In this document: positions 57,102 through 64,000 of the stretch, in pieces
Numbering within the stretch: the stretch's first letter is position 1
Layout: each line of letters starts with the position of its first letter
Source of the DNA: Proteiniphilum sp.
Lineage (GTDB): Bacteria; Bacteroidota; Bacteroidia; Bacteroidales; Dysgonomonadaceae
Direction: 5' to 3'
Assembly (NCBI GenBank): GCA_016839025.1
Contig: JADLKK010000001.1
Location: 1 to 64,000 of the forward strand
DNA length: 64,000 nt
The notes under the pieces: model-generated
Database searches by the model: none
Told to the model about the DNA's origin: nothing
The model's input: only the letters and a program-made list of their open reading frames with translations
Translations under genes and position numbers: made by a program

Positions 57102-59153
57102 TTATTTCTTGAAATTGCTCAGTCCCGTTTCCAGGAACTCGATATACTTCTCCACATTCTCATCGTAGGCGTAGGAGGGACTGAGCGGTTTGCCATCGTG
57201 GTCGAGCGCGATGTAGTAGGGTTGCGCGTTGGCACCGAACTTGTGGCGCTGCAGATAGCTCCATTTGTCGCCAATGGTTTTCAGCCGCGTGGTGCGTCCG
57301 TTCTCCTCCACCTCGATGATCTCGGGGAGTCGTGTCTTGTCGTCCACCATCAGCGTGACCAGGATGTACTCGTTGTCGAGCAGATGCTTCACCCGTGGAT
57401 CGGTCCATACCGATGCCTCCATCTTGCGGCAGTTGACGCAGCCGTAGCCGGAGAAATCGATCAGGAGCGGTTTGTTCTGCTGCCTGGCCAGTGCGATGGC
57501 TGTCTCATAATCGAGGGTTTGCGCATGCACCTCCCCCTCGTAAAGATTGAAATCTTGTGTGTAGAGGGGAGGAGAGAATGCGCTGATTGCCTTGAGTGGC
57601 GCCCCCCACAGGCCGGGGATCATATAGATGGAAAAGGCAAGCGAGATGATGGAGAGAAAGAGGCGGGGAATGGTGAGGTGCGGCACCTCGCTGTCGCCCG
57701 GGAACCTGATTTTCCCCAGCAGATAGACTCCAAGCAGGGCAAAGATCACGATCCAGAGTACCAGGAACACCTCACGGTCAAGAATGCCCCATCCGTATGC
57801 CAGGTCGGCCACAGAGAGGAACTTGAGGGCCAGTGCCAGCTCCAGAAATCCCAGTACTACCTTCACCGAGTTGAGCCATCCTCCCGACTTGGGCATGGTG
57901 GATAGCCAGGAGGGGAAGATGGCAAAGAGCACGAAGGGGATGGCCAGTGCCAGTGCGAAGCCCAGCATCCCAATGGCCGGGGCGATGATGCTGCCGGAGG
58001 TGGCTGCTTCCACCAGCAGTGTGCCGATGATGGGGCCGGTACAGGAGAAGGAGACCAGCACCAAGGTAAAGGCCATGAAGAAGATGCTCAGCGCTCCTGT
58101 GGTGGAGTCCGCCTTCTGGTCCATCTTATTGGTCCATTTTGAGGGGAGCACCAGCTCAAAGCCTCCGAAAAAGGCGATGGCGAAGAAAACCAGCAGGGCG
58201 AAGAAGATCAGGTTGAACAGGGCGCTGGTGGCGAGGTTGTTCAGTGCGCTGGCGCCGAAGATGGCGGTGATGAGCAGTCCCAGCACCACATAAATCACGA
58301 TGATGGCGGCACCGTAGACCAGTGCCTCTCCTACTGCTTTCTTCCTGTCGGTTTTGTTCCGTTTCAGGAAGAAGCTGACCGTCATCGGAATCATCGGCCA
58401 GACGCAGGGGGTTACCAATGCGATCAGTCCCCCGGCAAATCCGGAGAGCAGGATCCAGAAGAGCGACATGCCGGCGGTACTCCCCTTCATGCCGAATTGT
58501 TGCAACTCTTCGATTACCGGAGTCCAGAGCTGGTCACTCTCCAGATCAGTCGTGTTGGCAGGGGTAGCCTCAGTTGTCGGGGAGCTGTCTGATACTGCTG
58601 TTTCCAGTGGCTGCAGTGCTGCGAGGGATGAGGAGGTTTCTGGTTCGCCAGAAGTTGTTGTTTGTAAGGATGGTGCCGTTACTGTTTCCGGCAGGTCTGT
58701 TGCGTCGAATGAGAAATCGTTGGGTAGCGGAGGGGTGCAGCTCTGGTCGTCGCACGCCTGTGCCCGCACATCGCCTGCGATGGCGAAGCTGTTTTTGTCA
58801 GTCACCCGCAACCGTTGCACGAAACGGGCACTCTCCTGGAAGGTTCCGATCTGCATGCCGAAGATGGCATCGAATTTTACTTTTGCTTCCTTGCCCTCAG
58901 CATGAAACTCGCCGATGCGTGTTGCGCCGGAGAGGTTGTCGAAGCTGATCTGTGTGGGGGTCGGGCCACCCTCCGGTATTTTGGTGTCGTAGAGATACCA
59001 GTCCTGTTTGATCTGCACATCTGCCACCAGTGTGACCTCTCCATTGCCACGATCTTCCAGTGAGAAGCTCCATCGCATCTCATCCTGGGCGAAAGTGAAC
59101 GTGGTGATAAGTAGCGCAAGCGACAGCAGTGTCGTCACTTTTTTCGTATTCAT
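57102..59153 (-). CDS. dsbD: Thiol:disulfide interchange protein DsbD family (with C-terminal thioredoxin domain)
   Basis: A 683-residue protein with a signal peptide, an N-terminal DsbD-alpha-like domain (cysteines in QACDDQSCTPPLP), a Ser/Thr-rich linker, an eight-helix membrane domain with the redox cysteines in LVTPCVWPMIPMTV and SFSCTGPIIGTLL, and a C-terminal thioredoxin fold with GYGCVNCRKME. It moves electrons from cytoplasmic thioredoxin to periplasmic proteins. One use could be keeping the CxxCH cysteines of c-type cytochromes such as NrfA reduced (inference). The start at 59153 (MNTKKVTTLLSLALL) fits the signal peptide and the promoter at 59181. Confidence 0.92.
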   Translation of the reverse strand: MNTKKVTTLLSLALLITTFTFAQDEMRWSFSLEDRGNGEVTLVADVQIKQDWYLYDTKIPEGGPTPTQISFDNLSGATRIGEFHAEGKEAKVKFDAIFGMQIGTFQESARFVQRLRVTDKNSFAIAGDVRAQACDDQSCTPPLPNDFSFDATDLPETVTAPSLQTTTSGEPETSSSLAALQPLETAVSDSSPTTEATPANTTDLESDQLWTPVIEELQQFGMKGSTAGMSLFWILLSGFAGGLIALVTPCVWPMIPMTVSFFLKRNKTDRKKAVGEALVYGAAIIVIYVVLGLLITAIFGASALNNLATSALFNLIFFALLVFFAIAFFGGFELVLPSKWTNKMDQKADSTTGALSIFFMAFTLVLVSFSCTGPIIGTLLVEAATSGSIIAPAIGMLGFALALAIPFVLFAIFPSWLSTMPKSGGWLNSVKVVLGFLELALALKFLSVADLAYGWGILDREVFLVLWIVIFALLGVYLLGKIRFPGDSEVPHLTIPRLFLSIISLAFSIYMIPGLWGAPLKAISAFSPPLYTQDFNLYEGEVHAQTLDYETAIALARQQNKPLLIDFSGYGCVNCRKMEASVWTDPRVKHLLDNEYILVTLMVDDKTRLPEIIEVEENGRTTRLKTIGDKWSYLQRHKFGANAQPYYIALDHDGKPLSPSYAYDENVEKYIEFLETGLSNFKK

Positions 59154-59180
59154 TGTTCTGTAATCTTGTCGTTTAATCTG

Positions 59181-59188
59181 CAAAGGTA
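59181..59188 (-). promoter_or_regulatory. -7 element for dsbD-mazG
   Basis: Minus-strand TACCTTTG lies 28 bases before dsbD. A -33 TTTG is not obvious. Confidence 0.5.
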
Positions 59189-59296
59189 GCGAAATCAGGG
59201 AAACGGTAGGGTTGCAGATTGTGAAATAACCCCAAGAGGTATGAAAATGTTCATTTCATCCATACAGACTGCCGGAGACATTGCAGGGCATTGACT

Positions 59297-59329
59297 GAAA
59301 AAGAAAAAGGGGGAACCACATTCCCCCTT
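59297..59329 (-). terminator. Terminator of the catalase gene
   Basis: A 9-bp stem (AAGGGGGAA/TTCCCCCTT) with a 5-base loop. Reading on the minus strand it runs into TTTCTTTTT. Confidence 0.88.
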
Positions 59330-59354
59330 CACCCAATAGATATTCCTTTGAGAA

Positions 59355-60860
59355 TCAGATAATCCCCGCTTTCTCGTAGGAGATGCCGAGTGCATCGGCT
59401 ACGCCACGCCCATAGGCGGGATCTGCTTTGTAGCAGTTGCCGATATGGCGGATCTTGATGATCTCATCCGAGCAACCCATGTTACGGGCGGTGTTATCGA
59501 AAAGTCTTTGTTGCTCATCCTGATTCATCAGACGGAAGAGCTTGCCCGGCTGTTCGTAGTAGTTGTCATCATCCTCGCGGAAGTTCCACCGTTTGATGTT
59601 GCCGTCCACCTTCTGAACAGGCTCGTCATGCTCCGGCTGCTCCTGCCACATCCCGTAGCTGTTGGGTTCGTAATGGAGCGCAGCGCCCTGGTTGCCGTCT
59701 ACCCGCATTTGTCCGTCACGGTGGTAGGAGTTGTATCCTCCCTTCACACCCTTGGGCTGGTTCACCGGTATCTGGTGGTGGTTCACCCCCAGGCGGTAGC
59801 GCTGTGCATCACCGTAGGAGAAGAGACGTCCCTGCAGCATCTTGTCGGGTGAAAAGCCAATGCCGGGCACCACGTTGGCCGGATTGAAAGCTGCCTGTTC
59901 CACATCCTGGAAGTAGTTGTCCGGATTGCGGTTCAGCTCGAACTCGCCCACCGGGATCAGCGGGAAGTCTCCCTTGTACCATACCTTGGTCAGGTCGAAC
60001 GGGTTGTAGGGCATCTGCTCCGCCTGCTCCTCGGTCATCACCTGGATAAACATCTTCCACTTGGGGAAGTCACCATTCCCGATTGCCTCGAAGAGGTCGC
60101 GCTGGTGGCTCTCACGATCCTTTCCTATCAGTGCTTCTGCCTCCGCATCGGTCAGGTTCTCGATCCCTTGCTGGGTGACGAAGTGGAACTTCACCCAGTG
60201 GCGTACGTTGTCGCTGTTGAGGAAGCTGTAGGTGTGGCTGCCGAAGCCGTGCATGTGGCGATAGCTGCGCGGGATGCCGCGGTCGCTCATGGTGATGGTC
60301 ACCTGGTGCAACGCTTCGGGCAGATTGCTCCAGAAGTCCCAGTTGTTGTTGGGACTGCGCAGGTTGGTGTGGGGATCACGCTTCACTGCGTGGTTGAGGT
60401 CGGGGAACTTGAGCGGGTCACGGAAGAAGAAGACCGGTGTGTTGTTGCCCACCAGGTCCCAGTTGCCCTCTTCGGTGTAGAATTTCATCGCGAAGCCGCG
60501 GATATCTCTTTCGGCATCGGCGGCACCCCGTTCACCGGCCACAGTGGAGAAGCGTACGAACATCCCGGTCTGCTTCCCGATCTCGGAGAAGATCTTCGCA
60601 CGGGTGTACTGTGTGATGTCGTGTGTCACGGTGAAGGTACCGAAGGCACCCGATCCCTTGGCATGCATCCGCCTTTCGGGGATCACCTCCCGGTCGAAGT
60701 GTGCCAGTTTCTCCAGGAACCAGACATCCTGCAACATCATCGGTCCCCGTGGTCCGGCGGTCATTGCGTCCTGATTGTTGCCAACCGGGGCACCGGCCAC
60801 GGTGGTCATCTTTTTCCGGTTTTCCTTGTCTTTCTGTTTTTTTAATTCTTCTGCGTTCAT
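59355..60860 (-). CDS. katA: Catalase (monofunctional haem catalase, small-subunit clade)
   Basis: A 501-residue cytoplasmic catalase that splits hydrogen peroxide. The distal His lies in [15 protein letters not shown], the distal Asn region in [18 protein letters not shown], and the proximal haem-ligand Tyr in [23 protein letters not shown]-type sequence near residue 340. The length is that of clade 3 enzymes, with no C-terminal flavodoxin domain. The gene is monocistronic with a near-ideal promoter and its own terminator. No OxyR gene is adjacent. It indicates some exposure to oxygen. Confidence 0.97.
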   Translation of the reverse strand: MNAEELKKQKDKENRKKMTTVAGAPVGNNQDAMTAGPRGPMMLQDVWFLEKLAHFDREVIPERRMHAKGSGAFGTFTVTHDITQYTRAKIFSEIGKQTGMFVRFSTVAGERGAADAERDIRGFAMKFYTEEGNWDLVGNNTPVFFFRDPLKFPDLNHAVKRDPHTNLRSPNNNWDFWSNLPEALHQVTITMSDRGIPRSYRHMHGFGSHTYSFLNSDNVRHWVKFHFVTQQGIENLTDAEAEALIGKDRESHQRDLFEAIGNGDFPKWKMFIQVMTEEQAEQMPYNPFDLTKVWYKGDFPLIPVGEFELNRNPDNYFQDVEQAAFNPANVVPGIGFSPDKMLQGRLFSYGDAQRYRLGVNHHQIPVNQPKGVKGGYNSYHRDGQMRVDGNQGAALHYEPNSYGMWQEQPEHDEPVQKVDGNIKRWNFREDDDNYYEQPGKLFRLMNQDEQQRLFDNTARNMGCSDEIIKIRHIGNCYKADPAYGRGVADALGISYEKAGII

Positions 60861-60913
60861 AGAATCGTTGTTTAGGTAATTGGATTTGGTACAGGTGGTC
60901 TCTCAAGGTCGAA

Positions 60914-60945
60914 CAAAGATACTGATTTAAAGTCCTATTGTCAAA
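60914..60945 (-). promoter_or_regulatory. Promoter of the catalase gene
   Basis: Minus-strand TTTG (60945-60942), a 20-base spacer and TATCTTTG (60921-60914), about 54 bases before the start codon. Confidence 0.7.
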
Positions 60946-61055
60946 AAGAAACGTTCATTTTTTTGGTTGCTCTGCTACACCGCAGACCGGATGTGCCAAT
61001 AAGTTATCAACAATTCACTGTTTATAACTTTTGAAGATTTAAAAGTGGAAATAAT

Positions 61056-61086
61056 TCTGCCCGGACTGAATATCTCAGTACCTTTA
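61056..61086 (+). promoter_or_regulatory. Probable dnaB promoter
   Basis: TACCTTTA (61079-61086) with TCTG (61056-61059) 19 bases upstream; each element has one mismatch to the consensus. Confidence 0.45.
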
Positions 61087-61109
61087 CAATCGGAAAGAAA
61101 AAGTGGTTG

Positions 61110-62651
61110 ATGACAATGGAAAAGCAGAAACGGAAACCATCGGTAAAGGTGGTTGAAAAAGCAGTGGTCGCTCCTGATCTGGGGAAGTTACCTCCACAGG
61201 CCCGTGAGCTGGAGGAGGCGGTGTTGGGAGCACTGATGCTGGAAAAAGACGCCTACTCCGTAATCAGCGAAATCCTGAAACCAGAGAGTTTTTATGATCC
61301 TTCGCATCAGTTGATTTTTGACTCCATACAGGGACTGGCCATGCAGCAGAAGCCGGTTGACGTGTTGACGGTGGTGGAGGAGCTGAAACGGAGAGGAGAG
61401 CTGGAGACTGCTGGTGGAGCCGTGTATGTGGCTGAGTTGAGTGAAAAGGTGGCCTCAGCCGCGCATATCGAATACCATGCCCGCATCATTGCCCAGAAAT
61501 ACCTTGCCCGGGAACTGATCTCCTTCTCTTCTGAGGTGTCGCAACAGGCATTTGATGAGACGGTGGATGTGGATGATCTGATGCAGGAGACAGAAGGGAG
61601 GCTCTTTGAGATCTCGCAGCGCAACGTGAAGAAGGATGTGATCCAGATCAATCCGGTGATCAGGGAGGCAATGCACAATATCCAGCTTGCGGCGAACCGA
61701 AAGGATGGGATGAGTGGTCTACCCACCGGCTTCAAGGAGCTGGATAAGCTCACTTCCGGATGGCAAAACTCCGACCTGGTGATCATCGCGGCCCGCCCTG
61801 CGATGGGAAAGACCGCCTTTGTGCTGTCCATGGCCAAAAATATTGCGCTCGATTACCAGCAGCCGGTGGCAATCTTCTCCCTTGAGATGTCCAATGTGCA
61901 GTTGGTCAATCGTTTGATTGTCAATGTTTGTCAGATTAAGGGGGAGAGTATCAAAAGCGGCCGTCTCTCGGATGATGAGTGGGAGCGCCTCGATAAGAAC
62001 CATAAGTTCCTCTACAATGCTCCGATCTATATCGATGATACCCCCAGTCTTTCCGTTTTTGAACTGCGCACCAAAGCGCGCCGTCTGGTGCGTGAACATG
62101 GGGTGCGGACAATGATCATCGACTACCTGCAGCTGATGAATGCCAGCGGAATGAGTTTTGGCAGTCGTGAACAAGAGGTGAGTATGATCTCCCGTTCGCT
62201 GAAAGGACTGGCCAAGGAACTGAATATACCCGTCATCGCCCTGTCTCAGCTGAACCGTGGGGTTGAGTCACGGCAGGGTAATGAGGGAAAACGACCACAG
62301 CTGGCTGACTTGCGTGAGTCGGGTGCCATTGAGCAGGATGCAGACATCGTCTGCTTCATCCATCGTCCCGAGTATTATCGCATCACAGAGGATGAACGGG
62401 GCAACTCACTGGTGGGAATCGCCGAGATCATCGTGGCTAAGCACCGTAACGGTCCCACCGGTATTGCCAGTATGCGATTCGATAATGAGTACGCCCGTTT
62501 CCAGAACCTGGATGATTATGCCGTAGGCCGCAATTATGTGGAGCGTCCCTCACGGATGAACAAGCAGGTGGTCCCCGACGATTCGGCGGACGAGAAACCA
62601 TCGACAGCAACCAGTAGTTTTTCTCAAGGCAGGGATCCTCTGCCTTTTTAA
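61110..62651 (+). CDS. dnaB: Replicative DNA helicase DnaB
   Basis: A 513-residue hexameric helicase. The N-terminal primase-interacting domain begins LPPQARELEEAVLGALMLEKDAY (family hallmark). The RecA-like C-terminal domain has Walker A AARPAMGKTAFVLS, Walker B TMIIDYLQLMNA, the QLNRGVESRQ loop and SGAIEQDADIVCFIHR. A short basic/Ser-rich tail follows. The ATG at 61110 is used; 61116 is equally possible. No intein is present. It stands alone after the divergent catalase gene. Confidence 0.97.
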   Translation: MTMEKQKRKPSVKVVEKAVVAPDLGKLPPQARELEEAVLGALMLEKDAYSVISEILKPESFYDPSHQLIFDSIQGLAMQQKPVDVLTVVEELKRRGELETAGGAVYVAELSEKVASAAHIEYHARIIAQKYLARELISFSSEVSQQAFDETVDVDDLMQETEGRLFEISQRNVKKDVIQINPVIREAMHNIQLAANRKDGMSGLPTGFKELDKLTSGWQNSDLVIIAARPAMGKTAFVLSMAKNIALDYQQPVAIFSLEMSNVQLVNRLIVNVCQIKGESIKSGRLSDDEWERLDKNHKFLYNAPIYIDDTPSLSVFELRTKARRLVREHGVRTMIIDYLQLMNASGMSFGSREQEVSMISRSLKGLAKELNIPVIALSQLNRGVESRQGNEGKRPQLADLRESGAIEQDADIVCFIHRPEYYRITEDERGNSLVGIAEIIVAKHRNGPTGIASMRFDNEYARFQNLDDYAVGRNYVERPSRMNKQVVPDDSADEKPSTATSSFSQGRDPLPF

Positions 62652-62818
62652 GGAGTCCTTATGTGCTGCACATTTTAGCGGAGGAAGGGGACGGGCGTTC
62701 CCTTAGATCAACCGTAAGAGTCACCTGGAACGAACCATAATAATGTCTAAATTGTTTAAAACCTGTGAAACAAATGGTCACACCCTGGCAGAAAAAAGTG
62801 TTTCCCAATATTTTTCCC

Positions 62819-62826
62819 TATTTTTG
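62819..62826 (+). promoter_or_regulatory. -7 element for the LysM protein gene
   Basis: TATTTTTG lies 51 bases before the start codon. A -33 TTTG is not in place. The rest of the 225-base gap after dnaB shows no gene. Confidence 0.4.
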
Positions 62827-62876
62827 TCTGTCGGTTGTGGCAACAACCCCAATTTTATTTACTTAAACGAGAAAAA

Positions 62877-64000
62877 ATGAGTAACCTCATTCGCTTGAGC
62901 AGGTTCTTTGTCATCATGCTTTGCATGATTTCCGCTGTTCATCTCCTACATGCCCAGCAGCTGTCACATGAGATTGTCACTGTTAACGGTCACTCTTTTT
63001 ACAAATACAGGGTACAATCGGGTGAAGGACTTTACGCCGTGTCGCGAATCTTTTCCGTTCCGGTAGCCGAGATCCTTCGTCACAACCCCGGATCAGACAA
63101 GGGACTGCAAAACGGTCAGGAACTACTGATACCGGTTGTGGGTGCGAAACAGGATGGCCGGACCAGTTCGGTGCAGCAAAGATCTTCCGGTGAGGATGCC
63201 GGGGACCAGAACAACAGCTTCAAGCACACGGTGGAAAAGGGAGAGACGGTTTACAGCATCTCGCGGATGTATCATACCACAGTGGACCGGATCAACCGTC
63301 TGAATCCCGGTGCTGCAGATGGCATTGCCGAGGGGAGTGTGCTGATTATTCCGCAACGGAGGGTCATCAGCAAAGAGAAAGAAGAGAATTACCGTTACCA
63401 TACCATCCTGCCCAGGGAGACCCTTTATTCGGTATCCAGGACATACCGGTTGAAACCGGAGGATGTACTGCTTGCCAATCCCGGTCTTTCGGCTGAGACT
63501 TTTCGGATCGGGAAGACCATCCGCATTCCCTTTTTTGAGTCGTATGAAGTGGTTGAACCTCTTGATAAACAAACGGCCAACCTCATCCACACCGTGTCGA
63601 GAGGCGAGACCCTCTATGGAATTGCTGGCAAATATGGCGTGGAGGTCTCGCAGCTTGAGCGGAGTAACCCGATGCTGTCGGGGGGGTTGAAACCCAATAT
63701 GGAACTGATTGTTCCGGTACTGCGGGATAAGGTGGAAGCCATATCCCCTTCTGCCGAAAATGAGGCGAACAGGCTCCTGTCACAGCAACGTCCTTCGCAA
63801 CGTGTTGACGTGTTGAAAGTCGGGTTGTTGCTCCCCTTTCTCGATCAGACCAGCCGGGGGCATCTGCGTCTGCAGGAATATTATGAAGGATTTCTTCTTG
63901 CTGTACATGAGCTGAAAAACAGAGGGGTTAACCTGGAACTCTATGTCTTCGAGATTGGTAAGGGAGATGATACGGGTAAACTGGAAAGTCTGCTTGGAAC
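62877..64000 (+). CDS. Exported protein with four LysM domains and a periplasmic-binding-protein domain (truncated by window end)
   Basis: The reading frame is open from ATG 62877 to the window end (374 codons). A signal peptide (FFVIMLCMISAVHLLHA) is followed by four LysM peptidoglycan-binding repeats at about residues 41-88, 115-160, 172-219 and 236-281, each with the YxVxxGExLYxIS-type core (for example HTVEKGETVYSISRMY and HTVSRGETLYGIAGKY). After a linker, VDVLKVGLLLPFLDQTSRGHL opens a type 1 periplasmic-binding fold, continuing LQEYYEGFLLAVHELKNRGV, as in amino-acid-binding proteins. It should sit in the periplasm on peptidoglycan. The ligand and the remaining C-terminus are not visible. 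Confidence 0.85.
   Translation, partial: MSNLIRLSRFFVIMLCMISAVHLLHAQQLSHEIVTVNGHSFYKYRVQSGEGLYAVSRIFSVPVAEILRHNPGSDKGLQNGQELLIPVVGAKQDGRTSSVQQRSSGEDAGDQNNSFKHTVEKGETVYSISRMYHTTVDRINRLNPGAADGIAEGSVLIIPQRRVISKEKEENYRYHTILPRETLYSVSRTYRLKPEDVLLANPGLSAETFRIGKTIRIPFFESYEVVEPLDKQTANLIHTVSRGETLYGIAGKYGVEVSQLERSNPMLSGGLKPNMELIVPVLRDKVEAISPSAENEANRLLSQQRPSQRVDVLKVGLLLPFLDQTSRGHLRLQEYYEGFLLAVHELKNRGVNLELYVFEIGKGDDTGKLESLLG

Noticed and set aside
60861-61109. Replication origin next to dnaB
   Set aside because: The A+T-rich gap has no cluster of DnaA boxes, and dnaA, dnaN and gyrB are not present.

Overview
The window reads as a single contiguous piece of a Bacteroidota chromosome, most likely order Bacteroidales (a Porphyromonadaceae/Dysgonomonadaceae-like, anaerobic or microaerobic organism). 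The reasons are: PorE and PorD homologues of the type IX secretion system, a type III glutamine synthetase (GlnN), a DUF4301 protein, a NigD-like lipoprotein, OmpH next to a small Bacteroidota membrane protein, and repeated TTTG-N18-22-TAnnTTTG promoters, which is the Bacteroidota housekeeping sigma consensus. Shine-Dalgarno sites are largely absent. The exact genus is an inference and is not settled by the sequence. No CRISPR array, prophage, insertion sequence or rRNA operon is visible.

Layout. 1-5.3 kb (minus strand): a partial tRNA-Thr, hpf, a XerC-type recombinase and rpsU, then a secreted sialate O-acetylesterase downstream of dnaK. 5.6-13 kb (plus): DUF4301, porE, porD, recN, rlmB, ridA. 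13-16.9 kb (minus): tatC, tatA, a secreted endonuclease-family protein and the dipeptidase pepD. 17-22.9 kb (mostly plus): a small membrane protein with OmpH, a family-2 glycosyltransferase, a MarC protein, enolase, tRNA-Leu(CAA) on the minus strand, and mannose-1-phosphate guanylyltransferase. 22.9-33.1 kb (minus): the ammonia-assimilation block glnN-gltB-gltD-asnB. 33.4-37.7 kb (minus): nrfH-nrfA with ccs1/resB and ccsA, i.e. ammonia-forming nitrite respiration with its cytochrome c assembly proteins. A Crp/Fnr regulator and a SMUG2-type DNA glycosylase diverge from it. 39.4-40.85 kb: an A+T-rich AbiEi/AbiEii toxin-antitoxin pair beside tRNA-Phe. 41.2-45.9 kb (minus): sppA-lpxK-punA-thiL. 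46.1-48.7 kb (plus): an ECF sigma factor, a protein with one membrane helix and an outer-membrane-barrel-like C-terminus, and a lipoprotein. 48.9-56.3 kb (plus): Yip1-like protein, smpB, a nucleoside-recognition (gate) membrane protein, metH, threonine aldolase, DUF2179 protein. 56.3-60.9 kb (minus): dsbD, mazG, catalase. 61.1-64 kb (plus): dnaB and a truncated protein with four LysM domains and a periplasmic-binding fold.

How the parts connect. Nitrite reduced to ammonia by NrfHA can feed GlnN, GOGAT and AsnB, whose genes lie next door. CcsA/ResB attach the haems NrfHA needs. The adjacent Crp/Fnr protein, with two cysteine pairs, is the natural candidate regulator, and the co-oriented DNA glycosylase could repair bases deaminated by nitrosative chemistry (inference). 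The most sharply defined regulatory signal is upstream of abiEi: a nearly perfect 22-bp inverted repeat whose arms and spacer hold an exactly spaced Bacteroidota promoter, as expected for an autorepressed toxin-antitoxin operon. The least explained module is the ECF sigma factor with its inner-membrane-helix/outer-membrane-barrel partner and lipoprotein.
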